Assembly (NCBI RefSeq): GCF_018688315.1
Contig: NZ_CP061315.1
Location: 558,001-622,000, forward strand
Length of the DNA stretch: 64,000 nucleotides
Reading direction: 5' to 3'
Source of the DNA: Polynucleobacter sp. AP-Kolm-20A-A1
Lineage (GTDB): Bacteria > Pseudomonadota > Gammaproteobacteria > Burkholderiales > Burkholderiaceae
Shown: positions 48,633 to 56,129 of the stretch, in pieces
Numbering within the stretch: the stretch's first letter is position 1
Layout: each line of letters starts with the position of its first letter
Position numbers and translations under genes: made by a program
Notes under the pieces: generated by a model
The model's database searches: none
What the model was told of the DNA's origin: nothing
The model's input: the letters and a program-made list of their open reading frames with translations, nothing else

Positions 48633-49913
48633 TTAGCGGTTAAAGCTTCTTTTGGGTGGGCTACTGCGCTTGGCGGGTGTCTTTTTAGCTGGGGCGCCGC
48701 CAGAACCCGAGGGTCTAGGCTTCCTGGATTGCTGGTGTTGTTGGCTGCGTAGTTGAATTGGTTGGGCAACGGCATTCGGATCTGGCTCAAAACCGGCTAT
48801 CACTTCTTGCGGGAGCTTTTGCTTGATGAGTTTTTCAATATCTCTGAGCATTTGGTGCTCATCAATACAAACCAAAGATACTGCTACACCATTAGATCCT
48901 GCGCGACCGGTACGACCAATGCGATGTACATAATCCTCGGAAACGTTTGGTAGGTCATAGTTCACTACGTGCGGCAGTTGGTCGATATCAATACCGCGCG
49001 CAGCAATATCTGTGGCAACTAATGCCGTTAATTTGCCAGCTTTGAAGTCGGCCAATGCTTTGGTGCGAGCAGATTGACTCTTGTTGCCATGAATAGCCAT
49101 GCTGGTAATGCCATCCTTCTCCAGTTGGGTTACTAACTTATTGGCACCATGCTTAGTGCGAGTAAAGACCAGCACTTGCTTCCAGTCATTACTCTTAATG
49201 AGATGTGCTAATAAAGGATGCTTCTTTGTTCTGTCTACCGGGTGAATGAGTTGAGCGATTGCCTCATTGGTGCTGTTGCTGCGGGCTACTTCAATCAACT
49301 CTGGTGCGTTTAATAACCCATCCGCCAATGCTTTGATCTCGGTAGAGAAGGTTGCTGAAAATAGAAGATTTTGGCGTTGCTTTGGTAGGGCAGCTAAGAT
49401 TTTTTTGATGTCACGCAAGAAGCCCATATCGAGCATACGATCTGCTTCATCAAGAACTAGGATTTCAATATCTTTGAGAGATACACAATTTTGTGACATC
49501 AAATCTAATAGGCGTCCAGGCGTAGCAACCAAAATATCGAGACCGCCAGCAATGGCTTTAATTTGTGGATTTGCTCCAACACCACCAAAAATGACTGTGG
49601 ACTTTAAACCGGTGTATTTGCCATAAGTTAAAACTGACTCTTGAACCTGAGCGGCTAATTCGCGAGTGGGGGTCAGAATTAATACGCGCAAAAGACGCTT
49701 GCCTGACGCCGCCTTGGTGGAGGTGAGGCGCTGCAAAATGGGAAGCGTAAAGCCGGCAGTCTTGCCTGTGCCAGTTTGTGCTGCAGCCAATAGATCGCCG
49801 CCTTTTAATACGGCAGGGATTGATTTAGCCTGAATGGGGGTTGGGCTGGTGTAGCCTTCTTCAGCAATAGCGCGAAGAATGGGTTCCGATAAACCGAGAT
49901 CTGTAAATAACAT
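48633..49913 (-). CDS. rhlE: DEAD-box ATP-dependent RNA helicase RhlE
   Basis: Protein of 426 residues. Q motif YTSPTPIQ, Walker A AQTGTGKT, motif Ia PTREL, motif [14 protein letters not shown] motif FSAT and motif [12 protein letters not shown] are all present, with a basic, low-complexity C-terminal tail rich in Arg, Lys, Pro and Ser from about 385. It unwinds short RNA duplexes in ribosome assembly and decay. A TTG three codons upstream opens the frame, but ATG 49913 is preferred. Confidence 0.93.
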   Translation of the reverse strand: MLFTDLGLSEPILRAIAEEGYTSPTPIQAKSIPAVLKGGDLLAAAQTGTGKTAGFTLPILQRLTSTKAASGKRLLRVLILTPTRELAAQVQESVLTYGKYTGLKSTVIFGGVGANPQIKAIAGGLDILVATPGRLLDLMSQNCVSLKDIEILVLDEADRMLDMGFLRDIKKILAALPKQRQNLLFSATFSTEIKALADGLLNAPELIEVARSNSTNEAIAQLIHPVDRTKKHPLLAHLIKSNDWKQVLVFTRTKHGANKLVTQLEKDGITSMAIHGNKSQSARTKALADFKAGKLTALVATDIAARGIDIDQLPHVVNYDLPNVSEDYVHRIGRTGRAGSNGVAVSLVCIDEHQMLRDIEKLIKQKLPQEVIAGFEPDPNAVAQPIQLRSQQHQQSRKPRPSGSGGAPAKKTPAKRSSPPKRSFNR

Positions 49914-50047
49914 AGGGGCCAATAAAGTATTGACCCGTATTCAACGTATTTAAAAATCGACTATCCCGGTCAATGGGGTGAGCTGCCACGCTAGAGCGTT
50001 TGCAGTAAGAGGTTCCATTTTAAGTCATCCCCTCAATATCTAGAGAA

Positions 50048-50626
50048 TTAGGCCGGATTCCATAGGTTGGGCACGAGCGTATTGGCGTAGCCAGAGACAA
50101 ATGATTTTTCTGCGCCGGTAACAGAATCAAAGACTGAGCGATGGATTCTGCCGATATTGCCGCCATATACATGAATGCTGATTGAAGTTTTATCACTCAA
50201 GTTGTTTTCAACTACATGAATGTCATGTGTACGGGGGGATACCGTATCGACATGACCTGGTGGGCAGATGCACGATGCACCAGTCTTAAAACCGCCTTCC
50301 GCTTGAGGGTAATAGGGCGTACCTTTCTCCTCGCCACGCAATTGACCAATCATTCCCCAGACAGTGTGATTATGGATAGGCGTTTTTTGTCCTGGACCCC
50401 ACACGAAACTCACAATCGAGAAACGATCTAATGGGTCTGCATAGAGTAGATATTGCTGGTAGTACTGTGGGTGAGGTTTGGTAAATTCTTCGGGCAACCA
50501 GTCATCAACAGCAATAAGCGTTTCTAAAAGCTTTTTTCCTTTGGTAAAAATAATTTCTTCGCTAGGTTTTTCTTCTAGCAGCAGGCTGAGATCTTTTACG
50601 AAGTTCAGTAGTTTTCCATCAGACAT
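50048..50626 (-). CDS. Thiol dioxygenase (cysteine / 3-mercaptopropionate dioxygenase family cupin)
   Basis: Protein of 192 residues. The metal triad His-His-His is in TPIHNHTVWG (two His near 85-90) and in ISIHVYGG (third, near 150); GQLRGEEKG and CICPPGHVDTV complete the cupin. These enzymes oxidise cysteine, 3-mercaptopropionate or similar thiols to sulphinates with iron. The HNHTVWG segment looks closer to bacterial 3-mercaptopropionate dioxygenase than to mammalian CDO. It is the last of a three-gene minus-strand run with a thioesterase and a GNAT protein. Confidence 0.8.
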   Translation of the reverse strand: MSDGKLLNFVKDLSLLLEEKPSEEIIFTKGKKLLETLIAVDDWLPEEFTKPHPQYYQQYLLYADPLDRFSIVSFVWGPGQKTPIHNHTVWGMIGQLRGEEKGTPYYPQAEGGFKTGASCICPPGHVDTVSPRTHDIHVVENNLSDKTSISIHVYGGNIGRIHRSVFDSVTGAEKSFVSGYANTLVPNLWNPA

Positions 50627-50646
50627 CTTGCGCTCCTTTGGTAATA

Positions 50647-51081
50647 TTACTCAGCAGGAAACAGCCACTCAGGCCATGCCTTAGGTTTGAGGGTGTTGGT
50701 GTCTACACAGACGATATGTAATGTAGCACTTGCGATAACTTGTAGCTCTTCGCTATCGGGAAGTTTTCGTTGTGCAGTTTGTTTAACCGTCACTTGGGTG
50801 CGGCCCCGGTGCTCAATGACTTGGTCGATATACAGAATGTCATCTAGTCGACCTGGTTTATAAAAATTCATGGTGAGCTCGCGAACCGGCATGACGATAT
50901 TTAACTCGTTGATGAGTTTGGTAGGGCTCAAGCCTTTTTGAGCAAGCCACTCTGCGCGACTACGTTCAAAAATTTCAAGATACCGGCCGTGGTACACAAA
51001 GCCTGCTGCATCGGTATCGGAATAACAAACCCGATGAATGTAGGTAACAGATGAAGAGTCTGGATTGAGGGGGGTGGTCAT
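50647..51081 (-). CDS. YbgC-like acyl-CoA thioesterase (4HBT hotdog)
   Basis: Protein of 144 residues. The hotdog signature RVCYSDTDAAGFVYHGRYLEIFERSRAEWL (split: catalytic Asp in DTDAAG) is near residues 18-47, followed by strand-helix elements including FYKPGRLDDILYI. It hydrolyses short or hydroxybenzoyl-CoA-like thioesters in the cytoplasm. The gap to the GNAT gene is 12 bases and to the dioxygenase 20 bases. Confidence 0.85.
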   Translation of the reverse strand: MTTPLNPDSSSVTYIHRVCYSDTDAAGFVYHGRYLEIFERSRAEWLAQKGLSPTKLINELNIVMPVRELTMNFYKPGRLDDILYIDQVIEHRGRTQVTVKQTAQRKLPDSEELQVIASATLHIVCVDTNTLKPKAWPEWLFPAE

Positions 51082-51093
51082 AAATTATTGGAT

Positions 51094-51525
51094 TTATTTT
51101 GGCAATATCAGAATCATATTACGATGCGGTATGCCAGCCTCATCATATGTTGGGCCCTCAACCTTAAACCCCAGTTTTTCATAAAAGGGTATAGCGGCTA
51201 CCTGGGAGTGCAAGACCAATTTCTGTATCCCTTGTAACTTTGCCAAGTCGATTAGCCTGCCCAGAATCTGGGTTCCAACAGCTTGATTTCTAAATTGCGC
51301 CAGTACAGCCATTCTTCCAATTTGGGCTTGACCATCCCCCAGGACTACTAGCCTGCCGGTACCGATGAATTCCCCTTCTTGAAACGCCAATACATGAGTG
51401 GCAGATGGGTCAAGCTCATCAATTTCAAGTTCGAGCGGCACACCCTGTTCTTTGACGAACACCTCCCGGCGCACCAAAAAGGCGTCTATTTCAGCTTCTT
51501 TCCAGGATTTAGTCAGTATTTCCAA
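51094..51525 (-). CDS. GNAT-family N-acetyltransferase (ElaA-like)
   Basis: Protein of 143 residues. VRREVFVKEQGVPLELEIDELDPSA (split at REVFVKEQGVP) is the typical ElaA-type substrate segment; the CoA-binding A motif is QFRNQAVGTQIL near 74-86 and the C-terminal EKLGFKVEGPTYDEAGIPHRNMI closes the fold. It transfers an acetyl group from acetyl-CoA to an unknown amine. First gene of a three-gene run. Confidence 0.83.
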   Translation of the reverse strand: MEILTKSWKEAEIDAFLVRREVFVKEQGVPLELEIDELDPSATHVLAFQEGEFIGTGRLVVLGDGQAQIGRMAVLAQFRNQAVGTQILGRLIDLAKLQGIQKLVLHSQVAAIPFYEKLGFKVEGPTYDEAGIPHRNMILILPK

Positions 51526-51680
51526 GTTATGTAGGGCCTGAATTGCTCATCGTCATTCAATTTACCAAAGAAGGGTTGCAATAGTTCGTCGGCGCACAAA
51601 AAGTGCCGTATTCCATGGTTACAATGAATTGTGGCTCCTTCTTGAGCCCATCTAAACCTTTTACTCAATTAGGAGTTATT

Positions 51681-52262
51681 TTGAAGAAATCATTATTAGC
51701 TGGTTTGTTTGCTGCAGTGGGTATTACGTGTGCAGCCTCTGTTTTTGCTCAAGCGCCTGCAAAAATGTTGCCATTAGCTGCTGAAGTTGCTGTACTCAGC
51801 GCAACAGTTGACTCAGTAGACGTTAAAAAACGTATCGTTGTATTGAAGGATGCAAACGGCAACTTGGCGCAAATGAATGTTTCTAAATCCATCAATGATT
51901 TGGATAAAGTTAAAAAGGGTGACGTGTTCTTGGTTGAGCATGCACAAGCGATTGCAGTTGGTTTGACTGCAGTTGGCAAAGATCAAAAACCTGGCGTATC
52001 TGGTGTTCGCTCTGTAGTAGTTTCTGGCAAAGGTTCTGCTAAGCCATTTGAAGAAACAACTGATACTGTTTATGCAACCGTTAAGATTTCAACAATCGAC
52101 CAAAAAACACGTATTGTGACTTTCACAATGCCAAGCGGCGAGAAGCAAAAAGTTAAAGTTGATCCAGCGGTTCTCGGTCTTGAGAAATTCAAAGCTGGTG
52201 ATGACGTGATGGTTGAGTTCGTTGACGATACAGCCATCGGCTTCGTAACTCCTAAGAAGTAA
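51681..52262 (+). CDS. Periplasmic protein with two tandem copies of a small beta-domain
   Basis: Protein of 193 residues starting at TTG 51681 with AGGAG five or six bases before; the signal peptide KKSLLAGLFAAVG...SVFAQ then begins at once. The mature part consists of two similar halves: AEVAVLSATVDSVDVKKRIVVLK...KVKKGDVFLVEHAQAIAVGL (about 35-100) and DTVYATVKISTIDQKTRIVTFT...KFKAGDDVMVEFVDDTAIGF (about 130-190), each beginning with a V-D/T-I-D turn and ending with a GD-V and A-I-G element. This looks like an internal duplication. No family recognised. A strong terminator follows. Confidence 0.7.
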   Translation: MKKSLLAGLFAAVGITCAASVFAQAPAKMLPLAAEVAVLSATVDSVDVKKRIVVLKDANGNLAQMNVSKSINDLDKVKKGDVFLVEHAQAIAVGLTAVGKDQKPGVSGVRSVVVSGKGSAKPFEETTDTVYATVKISTIDQKTRIVTFTMPSGEKQKVKVDPAVLGLEKFKAGDDVMVEFVDDTAIGFVTPKK

Positions 52263-52305
52263 GCATTAGATAAGTAGCAAGCATGCCGGCTAGTTCGGCA
52301 GATGT

Positions 52306-52331
52306 AAAAAGCCCGCAATAGCGGGCTTTTT
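52306..52331. terminator. Intrinsic terminator between convergent genes
   Basis: AAAAAGCCCGC-AATA-GCGGGCTTTTT forms an eleven-base stem with a four-base loop and T runs both ways. Confidence 0.93.
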
Positions 52332-52349
52332 TGCTCTCATGGGCAATGA

Positions 52350-53174
52350 TTATTTTTTGGCATTCGGAAAGAAGAGTTGTTCGCCATCAATCTTGTAGCT
52401 AGCAATAACGTCCTGTCCATTTTTGGAGATGAGCCAATCAATAAAGGCTTGGCCTTCTGCTTTTTTCACATGCGGGTATTTCGCTGGGTTCACCAGCATG
52501 ACACCGTACTGATTAAAGAGTTTTGGATCGCCTTGAACTAGGATAGTTAAGTCACCACGGTTTTTGAAGCTGATCCACGTGCCACGGTCTGCAAGTATGT
52601 AGCCATTCATTGCAGATGCAGTGTTGAGGGCAGGGCCCATGCCTGAGCCAGTTTCTTTATACCAAGCTTGGCTCGGTGATACTGAAACGCCTGCACCTTT
52701 CCAGTAGCGAAGTTCTGCTGCATGGGTACCGCTCTTATCGCCGCGGGATACGAAGGGCGCTTGAGCTGCTGCAACCTTTTGAAGTGCCGCTTGAATATCT
52801 TTGCTGCCACCAATTTTTGCAGGGTCTGATTTTGGTCCAATGAGAACGAAGTCGTTGTACATTACTTCGTAGCGTTTAGTGGAGTAGCCTTCTTCCACAA
52901 ACTTTTCTTCCGCAGGCTTGTCATGAACAAATACAACATCTGCATCGCCACGGCGACCAATATCTAATGCTTGGCCCGTGCCAACTGCCACTACTTTGAC
53001 TTCAATGCCAGTTTTCATCTTGAAGATTGGAAGAATGAAGTTAAATAATCCAGATTGTTCAGTAGATGTGGTCGAGGAAACTACGATGCTTTTGCTCTGT
53101 GCATAAGCCTGATGACCAGAGATTGAGAGAGCCAGGATGGCACTCATTACTAAGTTGCTAAATAGTTTTTTCAT
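52350..53174 (-). CDS. tupA: Tungstate-binding periplasmic protein
   Basis: Protein of 274 residues with a signal peptide MKKLFSNLVMSAILALSISG...AYAQ. The mature part begins VVSSTTSTEQSGLFNFILP, the segment by which TupA binds tungstate, and continues with VGTGQALDIGRRGDADVVFVHD and RGDKSGTHAAELRYWK, both typical. No permease or ATPase is near; the probable partners are tupBC at 197-1592. It is divergent from the ModE-like regulator, with 76 bases between the starts. ATG 53174 is preferred to a TTG three codons earlier. Confidence 0.9.
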   Translation of the reverse strand: MKKLFSNLVMSAILALSISGHQAYAQSKSIVVSSTTSTEQSGLFNFILPIFKMKTGIEVKVVAVGTGQALDIGRRGDADVVFVHDKPAEEKFVEEGYSTKRYEVMYNDFVLIGPKSDPAKIGGSKDIQAALQKVAAAQAPFVSRGDKSGTHAAELRYWKGAGVSVSPSQAWYKETGSGMGPALNTASAMNGYILADRGTWISFKNRGDLTILVQGDPKLFNQYGVMLVNPAKYPHVKKAEGQAFIDWLISKNGQDVIASYKIDGEQLFFPNAKK

Positions 53175-53232
53175 GGCAAACAATAAAAGGGTTGATTAAG
53201 TGGTTATCATCGCATACATTATTACTACATGA

Positions 53233-53257
53233 ATATGCAAAAAATTACATATGCAAA
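53233..53257. promoter_or_regulatory. Direct repeat at the start of the ModE-like regulator gene
   Basis: ATATGCAAA occurs at 53233-53241 and 53249-53257, sixteen bases apart, the second copy covering the start codon. A regulator bound here could shut off its own translation start and the divergent tupA. Confidence 0.4.
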
Positions 53258-54273
53258 TTGAGGTCAGACCAACATTGATTGTTAATAACCCCAAGGAGGG
53301 CAAGGGATCTATTGACCTTGCTTGGCTGGTTGAGCTTCTCAAAGAGATTGGGAGCGGGAGCTCCTTGGTTGTTGCCAGTAAAAAATCTGGCACCTCTTAT
53401 AGGGGCGCCTGGGGAAAGCTGAATGAAGCCGAAGCTGCACTTGGAATGAGCTTGATTGTGCGCACCAAAGGCCACGGTTCGGTACTAACGGAATTTGGGA
53501 AATTCTTAATTCAGTACATTGATGATATGCAAGCGGGATTCTCGCAATACGGCAGCACTTATCAAGATAACTTGATAAAAGAAATTCAGAAGATCCAGAA
53601 ATCAGAAAGTGTGAGGTGGAAGTTCCTCTCTAGCAGTGATTCCATTATTCAAAAGGTTGCGGCTGAGCTTAGGGGCTTTGATTTAAAGATTGCCGGTTCA
53701 GGCGAGTCGCTTGAAAAGCTTTTAAATAAAGAAGCACATATTGCTGGATACCATGTTTCCAATGAGCAAAGCTCTAAAGCGATTCATCGCCGCCTTTCTA
53801 AAAGCGATATTCAGATCTACCCAGTAATGAAGCGAACCCAAGGTTTGATTGTGAAAAAAGGGAATCCTTTGCACATTAAATCTCTGGACGATTTACTTAA
53901 TCCAAAGATCCGCTTTATCAATCGTCAGATAGGTTCGGGTACCAGGCTCTTGTTAGATACGCTATTGTTAGAAGAGGGAATCGAAGCCTCAGAGATTAAT
54001 GGCTACCTGCAAGAAGAGTTTACGCACTCAGCTGTTGCTAATGCCATCTTGGCTGGCAAGGCCGATGTTGGTATAGGCGTTAAAAATATCGCCTTGGAAA
54101 ACGGTTTGGGGTTTATTCCTCTAAAGGATGAAATCTTCTTCCTTGCTATGCATAAAGATATGGTGGCACAAGCTGAGGCCTCCAAGCTGATTCGTAAAAT
54201 CCGTAGCTATTCTGGTGAGACACCTGGATATAAGGCGGTTGGCTTAAATCGACAGATTGAGAATTGGCTGTAA
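53251..54273 (+). CDS. ModE-type DNA-binding domain fused to a periplasmic-binding-like domain (oxyanion regulator)
   Basis: Protein of 340 residues. The N-terminal domain (about 20-85) has DLAWLVELLKEIGSGSSLVVASKK and SYRGAWGKLNEAEAALG, a ModE-like winged helix. From about 120 the protein turns into a PBP-like domain (PF12727 type): GSGESLEKLLNKEAHIAGYHVS, then IRFINRQIGSGTRLLLDTLLLEEG and HSAVANAILAGKADVGIGV. This replaces the TOBE sensing domain of ModE and would sense a pterin precursor or oxyanion. It lies between tupA (divergent) and modA, so it probably regulates both. The AT-rich spacer carries a direct repeat. Confidence 0.82.
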   Translation: MQIEVRPTLIVNNPKEGKGSIDLAWLVELLKEIGSGSSLVVASKKSGTSYRGAWGKLNEAEAALGMSLIVRTKGHGSVLTEFGKFLIQYIDDMQAGFSQYGSTYQDNLIKEIQKIQKSESVRWKFLSSSDSIIQKVAAELRGFDLKIAGSGESLEKLLNKEAHIAGYHVSNEQSSKAIHRRLSKSDIQIYPVMKRTQGLIVKKGNPLHIKSLDDLLNPKIRFINRQIGSGTRLLLDTLLLEEGIEASEINGYLQEEFTHSAVANAILAGKADVGIGVKNIALENGLGFIPLKDEIFFLAMHKDMVAQAEASKLIRKIRSYSGETPGYKAVGLNRQIENWL

Positions 54274-54312
54274 TTCAAAAGCCCGTAGTTTTGTTGCATT
54301 CAATCCAATAGA

Positions 54313-55077
54313 ATGGTTGGCATGCTGTCTCGCCTGCACCTTTTCCTGATCGCAATACTCTGTAGTGCAAATCTAGCGTTTGCCCAGGGTGCAACTGTTG
54401 CCGTTGCTGCCAATATGAAAGATGCCTTTGGCGAGATTGCAACTGCCTTCAAGGTAACAGGCAAATCTGAGATGAGGGTGGTCTACGGATCATCCGGAAA
54501 CTTCACCGCACAAATTATGAATGGCGCTCCATTTAATATATTCATTGCGGCTGATGAACATTTCCCTTTGGAGCTGTATAAAAAGGGCAAGGCTGTCAAC
54601 GAAGGCGTAGTTTATGCAATAGGCAAACTGGCGCTAATAGCAAAAACATCTTCTGGTATTACGCTGATGGATAACAGGGCTGAAATTGCTAAAGCAATTG
54701 CAAGGGCCAATAAGATTGCCATTGCAAAACCAGATCTTGCTCCTTACGGCAAAGCGGCTGTGGAGTATCTCAAGGCAGAGGGCCTTTGGGATTTAGCTAA
54801 AGATAAGTTGGTATACGGAGATAACGTTGGTGCTGCAACAACCTATGTTGTTACTGGCGCTGCCGATCTGGGATTTACTGCCCTCTCATTGGCCAGGTCC
54901 CCCGAAGTTGCCAAAGAAGCCAGGTATGTAGAGCTATATAGCAAGCTATATGAGCCCATAAAGCAAAGAATGGTGCTAATTAAGGGCGCCCCTCAAGAGG
55001 CACAAGATTTATATCAATTTATGCAGGGTGCAAAAGCAAAAGCGATCTTGCAAAAATACGGCTACACCACGCCCTAG
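54313..55077 (+). CDS. modA: Molybdate-binding periplasmic protein
   Basis: Protein of 254 residues with a signal peptide (MVGMLSRLHLFLIAILCSANLAFAQ). VAVAANMKDAFGEIATAF, VYGSSGNFTAQIMNGAPFNIFIAADEHFP and the late GAADLGFTALSLA are typical of ModA. The two Ser and one Ala/Tyr that coordinate molybdate lie in SSGN and the hinge. It starts 39 bases after the regulator, but no modB or modC follows: the next gene is convergent with no gap. It must use a permease elsewhere, possibly TupBC or a ModBC outside the window. Confidence 0.85.
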   Translation: MVGMLSRLHLFLIAILCSANLAFAQGATVAVAANMKDAFGEIATAFKVTGKSEMRVVYGSSGNFTAQIMNGAPFNIFIAADEHFPLELYKKGKAVNEGVVYAIGKLALIAKTSSGITLMDNRAEIAKAIARANKIAIAKPDLAPYGKAAVEYLKAEGLWDLAKDKLVYGDNVGAATTYVVTGAADLGFTALSLARSPEVAKEARYVELYSKLYEPIKQRMVLIKGAPQEAQDLYQFMQGAKAKAILQKYGYTTP

Positions 55078-55704
55078 TTACTGAGCTGGCTTCATGTATT
55101 GAAGCATTTCCTGCAAGGCTTCTTGCGGAGATTTTTCTAACTGCTTTACTACTTCCTCATAATCTTGCGCTGGGCGATTTTGGCTGAGCTTAAATTTTCC
55201 AATCAAGCTCTTTACCTCTATCTCAATGCCAATAATTGCTTTAAGCATCATCTGCACATATTCCTCTGGTGCGTCGTCTAGCTTCCAGTTGGATTGATAG
55301 GTGGGCTCATGAATGTCAGTCATTTGCGCTACATGACTTCTGAGCCATGCCGGATCCTCAATCAGCTTGATTGATCCTTGCGCATGTACTACGGCGTAGT
55401 TCCATGTTGGCACTACTTTTCCAGACTCTTTTTTAGAAGGGTACCAAGCGGGTGTAACGTAGGCATTGGGGCCATTAAAGATTGCTGTAACTGCAGTATT
55501 TGAGCTGCCAGCGACTTTAGTTAATGGGTTGCTTCTCGCGATATGTCCATAGAGTTTGGTTTTATCCTCGCTCAACATTAATGGCAGATGATTAATCTCT
55601 AGCTGACCATCTAGATTGCCAATGATGGTGGCTAGTGGATATTCAGAAATTAATTGACCCAAAATTGCGGGATCTTCAACTAAAAAATGTTTAGGTAGGT
55701 ACAT
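55078..55704 (-). CDS. FMN-binding negative transcriptional regulator, PaiB family
   Basis: Protein of 208 residues with a split-barrel FMN-binding fold. MYLPKHFLVEDPAILGQLISEYPLATIIGN opens it (split: YLPKHFLVED), and LYGHIARSNPL, FNGPNAYVTPAWYPSK and VPTWNYAVVHAQG are the PaiB hallmarks, with KFKLSQNRPAQD near the end. Named for sporulation-gene repression in Bacillus, but the DNA-binding role is not proven in proteobacteria; oxidoreductase activity is possible. Its stop adjoins that of modA with no spacer. Confidence 0.85.
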   Translation of the reverse strand: MYLPKHFLVEDPAILGQLISEYPLATIIGNLDGQLEINHLPLMLSEDKTKLYGHIARSNPLTKVAGSSNTAVTAIFNGPNAYVTPAWYPSKKESGKVVPTWNYAVVHAQGSIKLIEDPAWLRSHVAQMTDIHEPTYQSNWKLDDAPEEYVQMMLKAIIGIEIEVKSLIGKFKLSQNRPAQDYEEVVKQLEKSPQEALQEMLQYMKPAQ

Positions 55705-55820
55705 GATGGCGCAGACAAAATAAGGTGATATTAGTATGCATTAATCCGCCATTTTTTGTTTTGGATCAAGCCCTCAAGCTTCCAAATAGCCCATCATGAC
55801 GGGGTACGACTATATTCCTC

Positions 55821-55839
55821 ATGAATGATATTCATTCTC
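55821..55839. promoter_or_regulatory. Fur box upstream of feoAB
   Basis: The segment contains the perfect palindrome GAATGA-TAT-TCATTC (55823-55837) and matches the 19-base Fur consensus at 14 positions. A -10-like TATAAT follows at 55849-55854, so iron-bound Fur would block the promoter. Confidence 0.72.
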
Positions 55840-55883
55840 ATTTGGGGATATAATCCAATAAATACCAAGCCCATATCCAATTC

Positions 55884-56129
55884 ATGAAATTAGACCAGGT
55901 TGATCTCGGCAGCCTTTATCGCGTTAGCGAAGTAAATGCTCCAAAAGGTGCCCCTCAAATTAAGGGGCAGCTGGAGGATATTGGCTTTTTGCCAGGCGAG
56001 CAGGTTGCTGTCCTGCGTAAGGGATTATTGGGCAAAGGTCCATACATGGTTCGTGTTGGCGCTTCAACTTTTGCTTTGCGCAAATCTGAGGCATGCATGA
56101 TTTCTGTTGAAGCTTTGTCGCATGTCTGA
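55884..56129 (+). CDS. feoA: Ferrous iron transport protein A
   Basis: Protein of 81 residues with an SH3-like fold. KGQLEDIGFLPGEQVAVLRKGLLGKGPYMVRVGASTFALRKSEACMISV is the family core (read in parts: LEDIGFLPGE, GPYMVRVG, TFALRKSEA). FeoA regulates or assists FeoB at the cytoplasmic face. It overlaps feoB by eight bases, so both are translated together, and a Fur box precedes it. No feoC is seen. Confidence 0.92.
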   Translation: MKLDQVDLGSLYRVSEVNAPKGAPQIKGQLEDIGFLPGEQVAVLRKGLLGKGPYMVRVGASTFALRKSEACMISVEALSHV

